Below are positions 8,410 through 16,976 of a DNA stretch of 64,000 nucleotides, piece after piece. Source of the stretch: Latescibacteria bacterium UBA6620 (GTDB lineage: Bacteria > Latescibacterota > UBA2968); NCBI GenBank assembly GCA_002433075.1, contig DJHM01000038.1:4206-68205 (forward strand). The letters run 5' to 3'. A program made the translations under genes and the position numbers. Positions within the stretch are counted from its first letter, which is position 1. Each line of letters opens with the position of its first letter. Below the pieces are notes generated by a model. The model saw nothing but the letters and a program-made list of their open reading frames with translations, had not been told where the DNA came from and ran no database searches.

Positions 8410-8624
8410 GTGGGGATTACTGTAGATCGTCAAAGGTCGAGTCCAGGGCGAATCAGTACCCTATTCGAATAACTCCAGCTATAAACAAAGCCTGCCAATG
8501 GGTTTGGATTCGCGATCCCCGATGTGAACCCCCCATTCCCACCCGCGATTGAACCGGTATTTCACACTATTTCTTGTTAACTCCAGGCGGGCTGCCCCGG
8601 TAAAACCGTTGTTCCGCAAATCCG

Positions 8625-9101
8625 TTATTCTGCGAGAAACTGCTCCCGAAGCTCTTCAAGGGGCACTAAGCGATCATCAGTTCGTGTAAAGAGGTAATCG
8701 TAGCCATTCAGCGCTTTGGTGTTCCCACCTTTTGAATTGACAACCGCTATGGCAAGCTTACTTGGAACCACGTGCCGCTGTCCGTTGTATTCAACGCTCC
8801 CATCTATCTGCACTTTACCAGCATCAATATAAAGTTCCCCACCATCCCGGCTTTGGCGCTTTAATGCCTTGCATACTAGTTCACTGCCCGGAGTGAGAAG
8901 GCCAGCCCGCACAAACTCAGCAAACGTCACTCGACGGCTTCCCTGCCTGCGGGATACCGAAGACGGATCCGGCATTGCCGACGGTTGACTAGATAGAGAA
9001 GATTCAGATCTGTCCGGATCGAAATACCACTTCAGCAGCGCTTCCCGTAGGTCTTGTGGCATTTCGCGCAACTGGCCTTCGCTCAACGTAAGAAAATCCA
9101 T
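8625..9101 (-). CDS. Small protein with a C-terminal RAMA-like domain
   Basis: The 158-residue product begins MDFLTLSEGQLREMPQDLREALLKW. A Ser/Pro-rich linker follows to about residue 55, then VTFAEFVRAGLLTPGSEL, ADGKVQ-like IDAGKVQIDG and a YNGQRHVVPSKLAIAV stretch. That order (a 'L..aGLL.pG..L' helix, a beta hairpin, 'G..h.sPS..A') fits the RAMA domain found near restriction-modification methylases and in phage-linked proteins. The call is from pattern only. The ribosome binding site AAGGAGG six bases before the ATG is excellent, so the gene is probably expressed. It sits alone inside the comF insert beside the recombinase remnant, where RAMA proteins of mobile elements would be expected. 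Confidence 0.6.
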   Translation of the reverse strand: MDFLTLSEGQLREMPQDLREALLKWYFDPDRSESSLSSQPSAMPDPSSVSRRQGSRRVTFAEFVRAGLLTPGSELVCKALKRQSRDGGELYIDAGKVQIDGSVEYNGQRHVVPSKLAIAVVNSKGGNTKALNGYDYLFTRTDDRLVPLEELREQFLAE

Positions 9102-9208
9102 AAAAACCCTCCTTGTCGTGTTCCTTTAACACACAGAATACAATTTGTTTATTGAAGGAATTGTTTCAAGGAGGATTTATGCCCTGGTTGGCCTGTCCCA
9201 ATTGGACG

Positions 9209-9914
9209 CTACGCTGTTGATGTGCGGTGTTCCGTTCTCAGTTGGATGCGGTATGTTGCTTGCGCCTCCCCGCCATCCCCCACTGGAACATCAAACACCG
9301 GCTCCGCAACCAGCTCAACCCATCCGGGCCTGGGCATTGTCACCACAACGCAACCGTCACCAAGGAAGTCCAACAGTGCTTGCCGCCTTAGGTGCTTGGA
9401 CGGCTGTAAGTCGGTGTGGTCTTTGCGCTCATACAGCTTAAGCCGCCACCGGTAGCTTTCAATCAGCTTCTCAAGATTATCTAGGGATTCGCGCTCTAAG
9501 TCGTAAGCCGCAATCTCGCCCTCGATCTTGCTTATGTGCTGTTTGGTTGCTGTTACTTCATTTTCCGCTGCCTTGCGCTCGGCTAAAGCTTCCAGGGACG
9601 TGAGTGCGCCGTCTATTGCTAACCGCTTGATCCTTTCGATCCGGTCCAATCTACCTCCTAAGCTGTGTGTCAAGTCACTTCAGATGCTCTTCAAGCTGCG
9701 GCTGCGTGTCGTTCTCTTGTAGCTGCAATTCCGCAACCTGGCGAACCATCTTCGGATCACTCAGGTGGGGCCACACAATGTTCTCACACGCAGCAGTATC
9801 CAGAGCTTCGAGCGGCACGTAGGGGAGCTTACAGCACCTGTCAAGACTCACCTCGGACTTGGGAACCTTCCGCTTCTCGGCCACCCGTCGGCGCTCTTTG
9901 TTGTCGCACTTGTA
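9209..9914 (-). pseudogene. C-terminal fragment of a large serine recombinase
   Basis: From the right edge of the insert the minus strand reads YKCDNKERRR and, about 25 residues on, RCCKLPYVPLEALDTA, the zinc-ribbon region of large serine recombinases. After a one-base frameshift near 9675 it continues as a charged coiled coil (LDRIERIKRL, ERKAAENEVTATKQ, LERESLDNLEKLI). A final domain RQALLDFLGDGCVVVT closes it. The resolvase-type catalytic domain and start are missing because the insert begins inside the zinc ribbon. Such recombinases integrate phages and mobile elements without target duplications. This copy is dead. Confidence 0.65.
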
Positions 9915-9919
9915 GTGAC
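9915..9919. repeat. Right copy of 5-bp direct repeat flanking the comF insert
   Basis: GTGAC, partner of 7948-7952. Confidence 0.6.
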
Positions 9920-10635
9920 CACGTCGTCCACGAGCCAGATGTGCTTGTCTTCAACCGAACCTTTCACGGAAAACGCCCCTTCCACATTTTCGCGACGTTC
10001 GTGGGTATCGAGCGCCGTCTGGCTGGATGTCGCCCTTATCCGGACCACAAGGTTGGTCGACAGTCGACCGAATCCAGAACGGCTCAATTCCCGTGCGATC
10101 AACTCACTTTGATTGTAGCCTCGCTCCCTCTGCCGACTCGAGTGGAGCGGAATCGGAACGATTTCCCTCGGCCCCCTCTGTTCGATGCCGATCCCGCGCA
10201 ATCTTCGAATCAGTCCCCCAGCCAGGGTTTTCACGACAGCTGTCCGGTTCCGGTACTTCAGATCGTGCAGAAGCCTCTGCACACCTTCCTCGAACGAAAA
10301 GCCCACCACCAGCCTCCGAAAAATGAACGCCTTGTCCTCACGTATATTACATTATGCAACCTCCGGCTCGCCCGGACACCCACATCGGGGGCACCCATTC
10401 GCTTCCACATATCCAAGACTCTCCGAACAGTCCTCGCAGACCCTGGATTCCACGAAATTCTGCCTTTCACCGCACAGAAGGCAGGCAGGCCGGGAGAGGA
10501 ACGCCTCCAATACGATCGTCAATCGGGTCGCAAAGTGAGAAAAAACAGTGACGTAATCTGGCTCACTCTCGTTTTGGAGAGGACGATGCGTGTTTGGGGT
10601 AGAGTTATTCAAGAATCTTCACCGATTGGGCCAAA

Positions 10636-11078
10636 ATGGCGCAGCGTATTCTCGTCATCGACGATGAGCCTGAATTCAGATCCACCCTCTCCAACGTACT
10701 GAGGCGTGGGGCTATCAGGTCGACAATCCAGAGTATCTGGCCTCTTCTGTCGGCATTGGTCTCACGGGTGACTATGACCTCATCACCCTGGACCTGAAGA
10801 TGCCCGGTGTGGATGGCCTCGACGTCGCGCGCCTCTATTCCAAGAAACTTCCCGAGACACCGCTTCTTGTGATTTCAGGCTATCTGGATGACCAGGCGGT
10901 CTCGTCTCTCGACGAAATGGGCGTGAACCTCCTCCTGGACAAGCCGGCCGGTGTCGGCGATCTCCTCGAGGCCGTTGACGCTGCCCTGATTACGCCCGTT
11001 CCGGAGCGCAATGCGACCGAAAAGCCCCGGAACAGACACACGAACGGACGCGCTACCCGGCACCACCGCAGAATCTGA
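10636..11078 (+). pseudogene. Response-regulator receiver protein, frameshifted
   Basis: Translation from ATG 10636 gives MAQRILVIDDEPEFRSTLSN, the start of a receiver domain with its acidic pair. About 26 codons in, at GCGTGGGGCTATC, one base is missing. The frame then shifts to DNPEYLASS and onward, with the phosphorylation site LITLDLKMPGVDG and the conserved lysine in LLDKPAG. A basic tail of about 30 residues follows (RNRHTNGRATRHHRR) and there is no output domain. The gene is divergent from comF with 23 bases between them. With the base restored it would be a stand-alone receiver of about 147 residues. Confidence 0.7.
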
Positions 11079-11189
11079 CCTGCGTAGACTTTCCCTCCTG
11101 AACGTCCTACATTGTAGCGCACGGGAAGACCCCTCCCTGGTTCCCTCATCGATCATCATCCGCTCGAGCCCACTCGACCGGCAGACATC

Positions 11190-13142
11190 ATGAAAAACAC
11201 CCGCGCCGTCATCTTCGACCTCGACGGCACTCTCTTCGACCTAGCACCCCTCGTGCACGCGGCCCGGAATCGCGTGGCCGCACTGCTTCACGCAGCCGGG
11301 TTCTTTGCGTCGGAGAGCTACGCGCTCAAGAGGATCAACGAACTCGAAAAACGCCACGGCCCCTACTACTCGTCTTCGCCCTACTACTTCGCATTCTTCG
11401 ACATCGCCAAGTCCATTTATCGAGAAAAGCCCGACAAGTGTTCGGCATTCCTCCGTACCTACGGGCACGCCGATGGCGATCCGATCGAGCAGCTCGTATC
11501 CGTGCTCGAGCAAGCTTACAACGCGGAGGATGTGGAGAACATCTCGCCCTATCCAGATGCGATTCAGACCTTGGAGGAACTCAGAGCTGCCGGGTGCAGA
11601 ACCTACCTGGTCTCGATCGGGCGACCCGGACGACAGCAGAACAAAATCGACAAGCTTGGTATCGCTCCCCTGTTTGACCGCATTATCAACGAAGGCCCGC
11701 CCTCTCACACCTACTGGTTCAACGAAATTCTGAGCGACGGAGGATACCGCCCGGACGAAGTCATCGTCGTTGGAGACCGCGCAGAAGACGAGATCCGTTC
11801 GGGCAACCGACTTGGCCTCACGACCGTCTGGCTGAGACGCGGGCGCTACGGTGAGATCGATCCTGGCGAAGGCGACCGTCCCGATATCGAGGTCGGATTC
11901 CTCGCCCAGGTCTCAACCCTGGTCCACCTCGCTCGTGTAGGGAAGGACAGGGAACATTTCAGTACGGTCGTCATCGGTGGCGGCACGGGACTGCCCACCG
12001 TGCTTCGTGGAATCCGGGCGTTCGACCGGAATCCCACGGCCATCGTCGCCGTCACCGATACCGGGGCGTCATCGGGCCGCATTCGCTGGAATCTCGGTGT
12101 ACAACCTCCCGGGGACATTCGGAACGCCCTTACCGCGCTCGCGGACCCCGACCTGGTTTCCCCCGGCCTCTTCAGGGTCTTTCAGCATCGTTTTCCAAAC
12201 GACGAGGCAGAAGCGGGCATCTTCAAGAACGATCATATCGGCAACTTTCTTGTCGCCGCCCTGACGCAGCAACTCGGAAACTTTCAGCACGCGATCCAGA
12301 CCGCTTCGGAGATGCTGTACGTAAGAGGCACGATTCTACCGGCCAGTGTCGACAACGTCGACATCTGCGCCGAGCTCGAGAACGGCGAACATCGGTACAC
12401 CGAGTGGATGGTCCGAAAACCGGGGAAAGCCCCACTCAAACGAGCCTACCTGGTGTCGAACCGTGAGCTCCTCGACGAACTCGACCGCAAGGGGGGATCG
12501 ATCAAGCGAGTCGAGGACCCCGTTACGGGGCAGGTCGAGGTTCACGGCAGGAAGGGCGCTACTTTCGCACCGGGATCCAAGTCGTTACAGGCACCCGAAG
12601 AAGCCATCGCCTCGATTCGGGAAGCGGACCTCGTCATTCTGGGTCCGGGCAGTCTTTACACGAGCGTGATCACGAACCTGCTCGTCCCCGGAATCCGGAA
12701 GGCTCTGCTCTCCCGCTCGAACGGGAAGACCTGCTACGTGTGCAACATCACGACGCAGCCCGGTCAATCGGACGGCTTCAAGGCATCGGATCACGTCAAG
12801 GCGATCGTCAACCACCTGAAAAACGGGAACGCCCGCGACGTCTTCGACTGCGTACTGGTTCAGGAAACCGCGGTATTCGAGACCGACAAAAGCAAGGCTT
12901 GGGGACCGCTGCTTCAGCGCTACGCCGAAGACGACAAAGTCCTCGTCGAAGCGGACGAGGAGCTGGATCGTGTCGCGAACTGGATGAAGGCCGACTTCGT
13001 CGAGGAGTACAGTCCCGACGTAATGGGGCGAGGCGTCGGCGACTTCATCAGCCACGACTCCAACAAGGTGGCAGACGCCCTCTGTCGAGTCTATTGCGGC
13101 CTGCCCATCCCCGACTACTGGGGGCTCCGCACCGGGGAATGA
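11190..13142 (+). CDS. HAD-family phosphatase fused to YvcK/CofD-like protein
   Basis: Two domains share one 650-residue chain. Residues 1-240 are a haloacid-dehalogenase phosphatase: nucleophile motif FDLDGTLFD (Asp10, Asp12), VSIGRPG in the motif II position, and VVGDRAEDEIRSGNRLG near residue 195. From about residue 258 a YvcK-type domain starts with VVIGGGTGLPTVLRG, then TDTGASSGRIR, PPGDIRNALTAL and LGPGSLYTSVI. YvcK (gluconeogenesis factor) binds UDP-sugars and links carbon source to cell-wall synthesis in Firmicutes; CofD is its coenzyme F420 relative. The order of motifs fits YvcK better. A fusion to a HAD phosphatase is unusual. The stop overlaps the next gene, also HAD, by ATGA. Confidence 0.85.
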   Translation: MKNTRAVIFDLDGTLFDLAPLVHAARNRVAALLHAAGFFASESYALKRINELEKRHGPYYSSSPYYFAFFDIAKSIYREKPDKCSAFLRTYGHADGDPIEQLVSVLEQAYNAEDVENISPYPDAIQTLEELRAAGCRTYLVSIGRPGRQQNKIDKLGIAPLFDRIINEGPPSHTYWFNEILSDGGYRPDEVIVVGDRAEDEIRSGNRLGLTTVWLRRGRYGEIDPGEGDRPDIEVGFLAQVSTLVHLARVGKDREHFSTVVIGGGTGLPTVLRGIRAFDRNPTAIVAVTDTGASSGRIRWNLGVQPPGDIRNALTALADPDLVSPGLFRVFQHRFPNDEAEAGIFKNDHIGNFLVAALTQQLGNFQHAIQTASEMLYVRGTILPASVDNVDICAELENGEHRYTEWMVRKPGKAPLKRAYLVSNRELLDELDRKGGSIKRVEDPVTGQVEVHGRKGATFAPGSKSLQAPEEAIASIREADLVILGPGSLYTSVITNLLVPGIRKALLSRSNGKTCYVCNITTQPGQSDGFKASDHVKAIVNHLKNGNARDVFDCVLVQETAVFETDKSKAWGPLLQRYAEDDKVLVEADEELDRVANWMKADFVEEYSPDVMGRGVGDFISHDSNKVADALCRVYCGLPIPDYWGLRTGE

Positions 13143-13828
13143 GCCGCCCCACGATCGGCGGGGTCATCTTGGACCTCGACGACACCCTCTTCGACTGCAC
13201 CGGCCTCCTCACCGAGCCCGCAAGACGACGTGCCGCAACCGTCCTCGCTCGATCGGGTCACCTCGCGGAGGGAGATGCCTTCCATTTGCAAGTCGAGTGG
13301 TCGGCGAAATTAGGATCGACGGAAGCCCTTCGGGAGATCGCACGGCTCCACGGGTTCGCGGATGACGTCCTGAATGAGGCACTCGCGACCTACAACACGC
13401 CAGATGTACCCCCCATCGCCCCTTTCCCAGATGCCGTTTCAACCCTCCTGGCACTCAAAGACAACGGGCTTCCCCTGACCCTCGTAACGTCGGGTGTCCC
13501 GGAACGTCAGCGGGCGAAAATCGAAAGACTGGGTTTGGCCGAGTTCTTTTCCAAGGACATCGGAAACCTGTTCCTGCACGATCCAACGGCCGAACAACAA
13601 GGCAAGGGTCCACACCTGTCTGCGGCCGCTACGTGGATGGGCGTCACCAACGACAGTACCGCCGTCGTGGGTGACAAGCTGGATAGCGAAATCGAGGCCG
13701 GCAACAGATTGGGGATGGTGACCATCCACATCAGGCTGGGATTGCCTGCCGCCCCCACCACACCGGAACAGAAACCCGATTACGAAATCGACGGCCTGGC
13801 GGAACTGGTCGACCTACTCAGCTCCTGA
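13139..13828 (+). CDS. HAD-family hydrolase
   Basis: The 229-residue product has ILDLDDTLFDCTG near the start (catalytic Asp pair, with Asp in place of the usual Gly), VTSGVPERQRAKIERLG in motif II/III and VVGDKLDSEIEAGNRLG in motif IV. It resembles the N-terminal half of the preceding fusion protein, including the cap insert and the phrase 'E.GNRLGM', so a duplication is likely. The ATG at 13139 overlaps the upstream TGA. The substrate is unknown; pyrimidine nucleotidase and phosphoglycolate phosphatase-like roles are possible. Confidence 0.82.
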   Translation: MSRPTIGGVILDLDDTLFDCTGLLTEPARRRAATVLARSGHLAEGDAFHLQVEWSAKLGSTEALREIARLHGFADDVLNEALATYNTPDVPPIAPFPDAVSTLLALKDNGLPLTLVTSGVPERQRAKIERLGLAEFFSKDIGNLFLHDPTAEQQGKGPHLSAAATWMGVTNDSTAVVGDKLDSEIEAGNRLGMVTIHIRLGLPAAPTTPEQKPDYEIDGLAELVDLLSS

Positions 13829-13831
13829 CAG

Positions 13832-14614
13832 TCAGGCGATCCACCACCGCATCTCGACCTGATCTCCGCGACGAAGATCCAGCTGTTCGCTCGCGCTCCC
13901 TCCTCGCACCGAAATTTCCACCGTCTCCTGACTTCCCACCAGTGCGAGCACTTCGCCTTCTCCCACATCCGCGTAGGTGCGCCTCACGCCCCGTGCCGTC
14001 GTCGACGCCACGGACACTTCGACCTCTTCTTCCATCGGCGCGTCTCGCCGGTCCAGGTTCGTGACCGCATTCCCGAACCGATCGATGTGAACGATCCGAC
14101 CTCGAACCCAGCCATCGCCCCGTTCGACCTCCCACAAACCCAATCGGACGGGCTTGTCGATGGGCTCGCCGAAGTTCGACAAAGGCTCCCCCATCGCCAA
14201 GTGCCCGGCTGCCGGAGCGAAGACATCACGGCCGTGGAATGTCGCACTCACCACCGGACGCATCACTTCCGGATTGGCGATGGAGACGGCCCGGATGGGC
14301 TCGCGGTCCAGAAGTGGCGTCAGCACCCCGTTGTCGGGGGCGACGTAGAGCCCGTGCTCGGTTTCAAGAATCATCCCTTTTCGGTCTGAGCCCACGCCCG
14401 GATCCACCACCACAATGTGAATGGTGTCCGTCGGGAACAGGCCCATCAGCGTGGACACGCTGTAGGCGCCCCCCCAGATATCCTGAGCATCGATCTCGTG
14501 GGTCACATCGACGATCTGGATGTCGGGAACCAGGCTCAACAGCACGCCTTTCATCGCCGCGACGTAGGTATCGCTTCCTCCGAAATCCGTCGTCAGCGTG
14601 ATCACTCGACTCAC
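13832..14614 (-). CDS. SAM hydroxide adenosyltransferase (SAM hydrolase, DUF62)
   Basis: The 260-residue protein begins VITLTTDFGGSDTYVAAMKG, with Asp in TTDFG. It has DVTHEID, the loop VVVDPGVGSDR, APDNGVLTPLL and FHGRDVFAPAAGHLA. The C-terminal domain carries IDRFGNAVTNL. The family uses conserved Asp, Arg and His to hydrolyse S-adenosylmethionine to adenosine and methionine; halogenating relatives are fluorinases. It converges on the HAD gene with three bases between stops. A cytosolic SAM-level control role is the usual inference. Confidence 0.92.
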   Translation of the reverse strand: MSRVITLTTDFGGSDTYVAAMKGVLLSLVPDIQIVDVTHEIDAQDIWGGAYSVSTLMGLFPTDTIHIVVVDPGVGSDRKGMILETEHGLYVAPDNGVLTPLLDREPIRAVSIANPEVMRPVVSATFHGRDVFAPAAGHLAMGEPLSNFGEPIDKPVRLGLWEVERGDGWVRGRIVHIDRFGNAVTNLDRRDAPMEEEVEVSVASTTARGVRRTYADVGEGEVLALVGSQETVEISVRGGSASEQLDLRRGDQVEMRWWIA

Positions 14615-14747
14615 GATGTCCTCGAATGATTCAGGGGGTCCGAAATGTGACAGGCCGGGACGAACCTAAAACGTTCCGACCCGGGCTGGCATCCACAGCA
14701 CCCTGGAAAAAACCTCAACGATTTTCCATAAGCAATTGAAAGACAGT

Positions 14748-15431
14748 TTAATACAGATACATACACCTAAAAAATGATGACACATCTAGATCGTGATGGT
14801 GCCGGATGGGGACGGTCATGTTGGGTGGAAGGTTCCACCGGGAGGCCAGGTGGGTGCCAATTTCGGCGTGATTCGTTCCGAGCGCCTCGGACTCGGCTTT
14901 GGCGTGGTGGAGATCCCTTTCCTCTGCCATGGCCAGGGCATACCCGTGGAGGACGGGCAGATATCGTGCGAGCAGGTAGGTACCGATGTTCTGAAGGAGA
15001 GAAACAGTGAAGATGCCGTGAGAGGCCTCACGGTTGACGTGTGAAGTGATCATCACGGCCGCAACAGCGTTGGCGAGGGAGCACTCCCAGAATGCCTCGT
15101 AGTCAAAGCCGACCACATCCACCTTGGGGAGGCTGCTCATCGCTGCCAGACCCAACGCCAGCGACCCGACCTGTTTGAACCCCATCAGGCTGACCGCTTC
15201 ATTCACGCTGCTGATCCCGCGGCTGAACCCGTAGAACGGCGAGTTGATGATCTGAAGGACCTTGGCCGACAACGCCATATCCTTTTCGATCAGACCCGCT
15301 ACCTCTTTGACCGTCGTTCCGGGCCCGTCCGTCGCTTCGATCACCCGGGTCGCAACGTTCGGGAGTGCGGGCAGACTTCCAGCCGCCTCGATCAAGCGGA
15401 TGACGTCCCCTTCCCGGATTTATAGTGCCAT
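14748..15431 (-). pseudogene. HDOD-domain signalling protein with stop at codon 4
   Basis: The HDOD domain is complete: LPALPNVATRVIE, LIEKDMALSAKVLQIINSPF, ISSVNEAVSLMGFKQVG and the late LASRWNLPPNM. ATG 15431 gives MAL and then TAA at 15420-15422, followed by IREGDVIRLIEAAGSLP in frame. The second HDOD gene at 56903-57586 also starts MAL. Translation could instead begin at TTG 15395 with GGAAGGGGA ten bases upstream, giving a 215-residue protein lacking only the first helix. HDOD proteins lack the metal-binding HD residues and act in signalling. The gene follows a kinase and a regulator gene on the same strand. Confidence 0.6.
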
Positions 15432-15496
15432 CCAGGCGTAGCCCAGACGCCCCGTGGTTGGCGCGTCACCACTACCGATTCTCCCCCGATGATGAA

Positions 15497-15868
15497 CTAA
15501 GCCAATGCCGCCCAGACGGACTCGATGAGAACTTCGGGCTTCACGGGCTTTTGCAGCGTGGACATCGCCCCAAGTTGTTCGGCGAGCCTGAAGATGTCAA
15601 ACTTTTCCCTGAGATCGATCCCTGAAACGACGATCAGACGGGCATCCGGGTCGAATTCACGAACTTTTCCGATCACATCGAGCCCGCCCTTCTCCGGCAT
15701 GAAGAGATCGGTCACGACGACATCGATCGGCTCCGCCTTGTAGGTCTGAATCCCCTCGTCGCTGTTTGTCGCTTCCACGACTTGCAGCCCCTCTTTTTCC
15801 AGAATTTCCCGCAGGATCGCCCGGGAAACACTGTCATCATCCACCACAAGGATTCGTGCCGCAGTCAC
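15497..15868 (-). CDS. Single-domain response regulator (CheY-like)
   Basis: The 123-residue receiver has acidic pocket residues in ILVVDDDSVSR, the phosphoacceptor Asp in VVVTDLFMPEKGG, the Ser switch residue in LIVVSGID and Lys in TLQKPVKPE. No output domain is present. It starts with GTG overlapping the kinase stop (GTGA), so it is the likely partner of that gene. HDOD follows 65 bases later. Such kinase, receiver and HDOD sets are common in delta-proteobacterial and FCB-type signalling. Confidence 0.9.
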   Translation of the reverse strand: MTAARILVVDDDSVSRAILREILEKEGLQVVEATNSDEGIQTYKAEPIDVVVTDLFMPEKGGLDVIGKVREFDPDARLIVVSGIDLREKFDIFRLAEQLGAMSTLQKPVKPEVLIESVWAALA

Positions 15869-16976
15869 AGATCCTCACTCTCTGAAAGGGTAAGATCCGG
15901 GCCCGCCACCGGGATCCGGAATGCGAAAGTCGTACCCTCAGAGGCCGAGGAGGTCACATCAATCGTACCGTCGTGCGCCTCGACGAACAACCTCGCGATG
16001 GTCGTTCCCAACCCCGTCCCCTTATTGGCCCGCTTGGTCGTGTTGAACTTTTCGAAGATCGTCGCAAGGCGATCTGGCGGAATCGGCTCTCCGCCGTTCG
16101 TCACGCGAACCTCGACCTCTTCCCCGTGCGGGATGACTTCGACCAGAACTTCCCCGTCATCGTGCTCGAGTGCGTTCTTCAGTAGATTGGCGAGGGCACG
16201 CTGCAGAATCGGAGGATCGTGGACGATCGACAGTGGCTCCGGGCCGTGACGCTTGAAGGAGTCCCACTCCTCCCTCATCTCACTCATGTGAGTCTCCAGC
16301 TCACGACGCTTCGAGATTTTGATCAGGGTTTCGATGTAGAACTGGTCCTCGTCTCGCGCGACAATGCCGATAGGCATTTCCACCGGAACACGTTGCTCGT
16401 CCCAACCCACCAGTTCGATCTCGATGCCCGCCAGCGTCTGCTCGTCCGACGAGGAGAGATCTTCGCGTACCATCTCCCACGTGAGGGAATGCACCTTGCT
16501 GAAGTCCTGCCCGATCAGCTCCCCGAGGGGATAGCCCGTAAGTTCGGCAGCCTGGCTGTTGGCCTGGAGAATCTGTCCCGTATCCGGATCCCCGATGAAG
16601 ACCGCATCGGCAATGCTCTCGAACAGGTTGCGATGCTCCTTTTCCAGGACGCGGATTTCGCGAAGATCGCGCAAGCGGACTAGAAAATCCTATTCTCCCT
16701 CGATCGCCCGAACTTCCAACATCATCGGGACGTGCCGCCCGTCGGCTGAGAGTACACCGACTTCGATCTCCGGCATGTCGGTCCCTCACGCACTCCGCGC
16801 AGAACGACCTCGAAGCCTGAGCGGCTCGACTCTTCGAGCAGCTCCGAGACCGCACGCTCTCTCAGGTCCGCAGCTGCGTATCCAAGGATATCGGTATACC
16901 GCGCGTTCGCTACGCCTACCTGACCTTCCTGATCGATCGTCAGGAGCAGGTCGGGGGGCGATGTCGAATTGTTCAC
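15865..16976 (-). pseudogene. PAS-PAS sensor histidine kinase lacking its phosphoacceptor domain, with frameshift and stop
   Basis: The start is GTG 16976, directly after the LOG gene's TAA. A first PAS domain (LLLTIDQEGQVGVANARYTD) runs to about codon 70, where one base must be changed near 16780 to continue as MPEIEVGVLSADGRHVPM. A TAG then interrupts at about 16691. A second PAS domain follows (DAVFIGDPDTGQILQAN), then a short stretch and an ATPase domain with LANLLKNALEHDDGE, IFEKFNTTKRANKG and GLG. No His-box (HExxNPL-type) lies between PAS and ATPase, and the gap is too short for a normal dimerisation domain. The ATP-site G1 box reads VTNGGEPI rather than D.G.G. The protein would be unable to autophosphorylate even if translated. 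Confidence 0.7.

Larger units (their letters stand above)
7953..9914. mobile_element. 1962-bp insertion in comF with serine-recombinase remnant and RAMA-like gene
   Basis: The segment splits comF and is bounded by 5-bp direct repeats. It holds, on the minus strand, the C-terminal part of a large serine recombinase that runs to the very edge, and a complete small gene with a RAMA-like domain. A strongly structured non-coding stretch lies at its left side. The recombinase catalytic domain is absent, so the element cannot move by itself. The ends do not form good inverted repeats: left GAGCGCACCACAAAC, right (inverted) TACAAGTGCGACAACAAA, sharing only a loose GCG.AC.ACAAA pattern. It may be a deletion remnant of a phage, an integrative element or captured DNA. 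Confidence 0.65.
7842..10612 (-). pseudogene. comF: comF amidophosphoribosyltransferase-like gene, interrupted by a 1962-bp insert and a premature stop
   Basis: Three minus-strand pieces make one ComF protein. The N-terminal zinc-binding part is PACLLCGERQNF with CEDCSESLG and CPRCG (10352-10612). The middle has LKYRNR and the PRPP motif WLVDDVVTT (to 9920). The C-terminal end GATVNACVEALLVAGAS and on lies at 7842-7952. Removing 7953-9914 and one copy of the flanking GTCAC repeat rejoins the last two pieces exactly in frame (DDVVTTGATVNAC), giving 268 codons, a normal ComF length. A TAA at codon 87 also breaks the first part. ComF family members act with DNA-uptake machinery or in an unknown nucleotide-linked role. 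As read, the gene cannot make a full protein. Confidence 0.85.

Noticed and set aside
7953..9914. Group II intron in comF (right end has GTGCGAC, like the intron 5' consensus)
   Set aside because: The right edge is coding sequence of a serine recombinase zinc ribbon, no reverse transcriptase or domain V hairpin is seen, and splicing there would not restore the comF frame, while removal with one GTCAC copy does.
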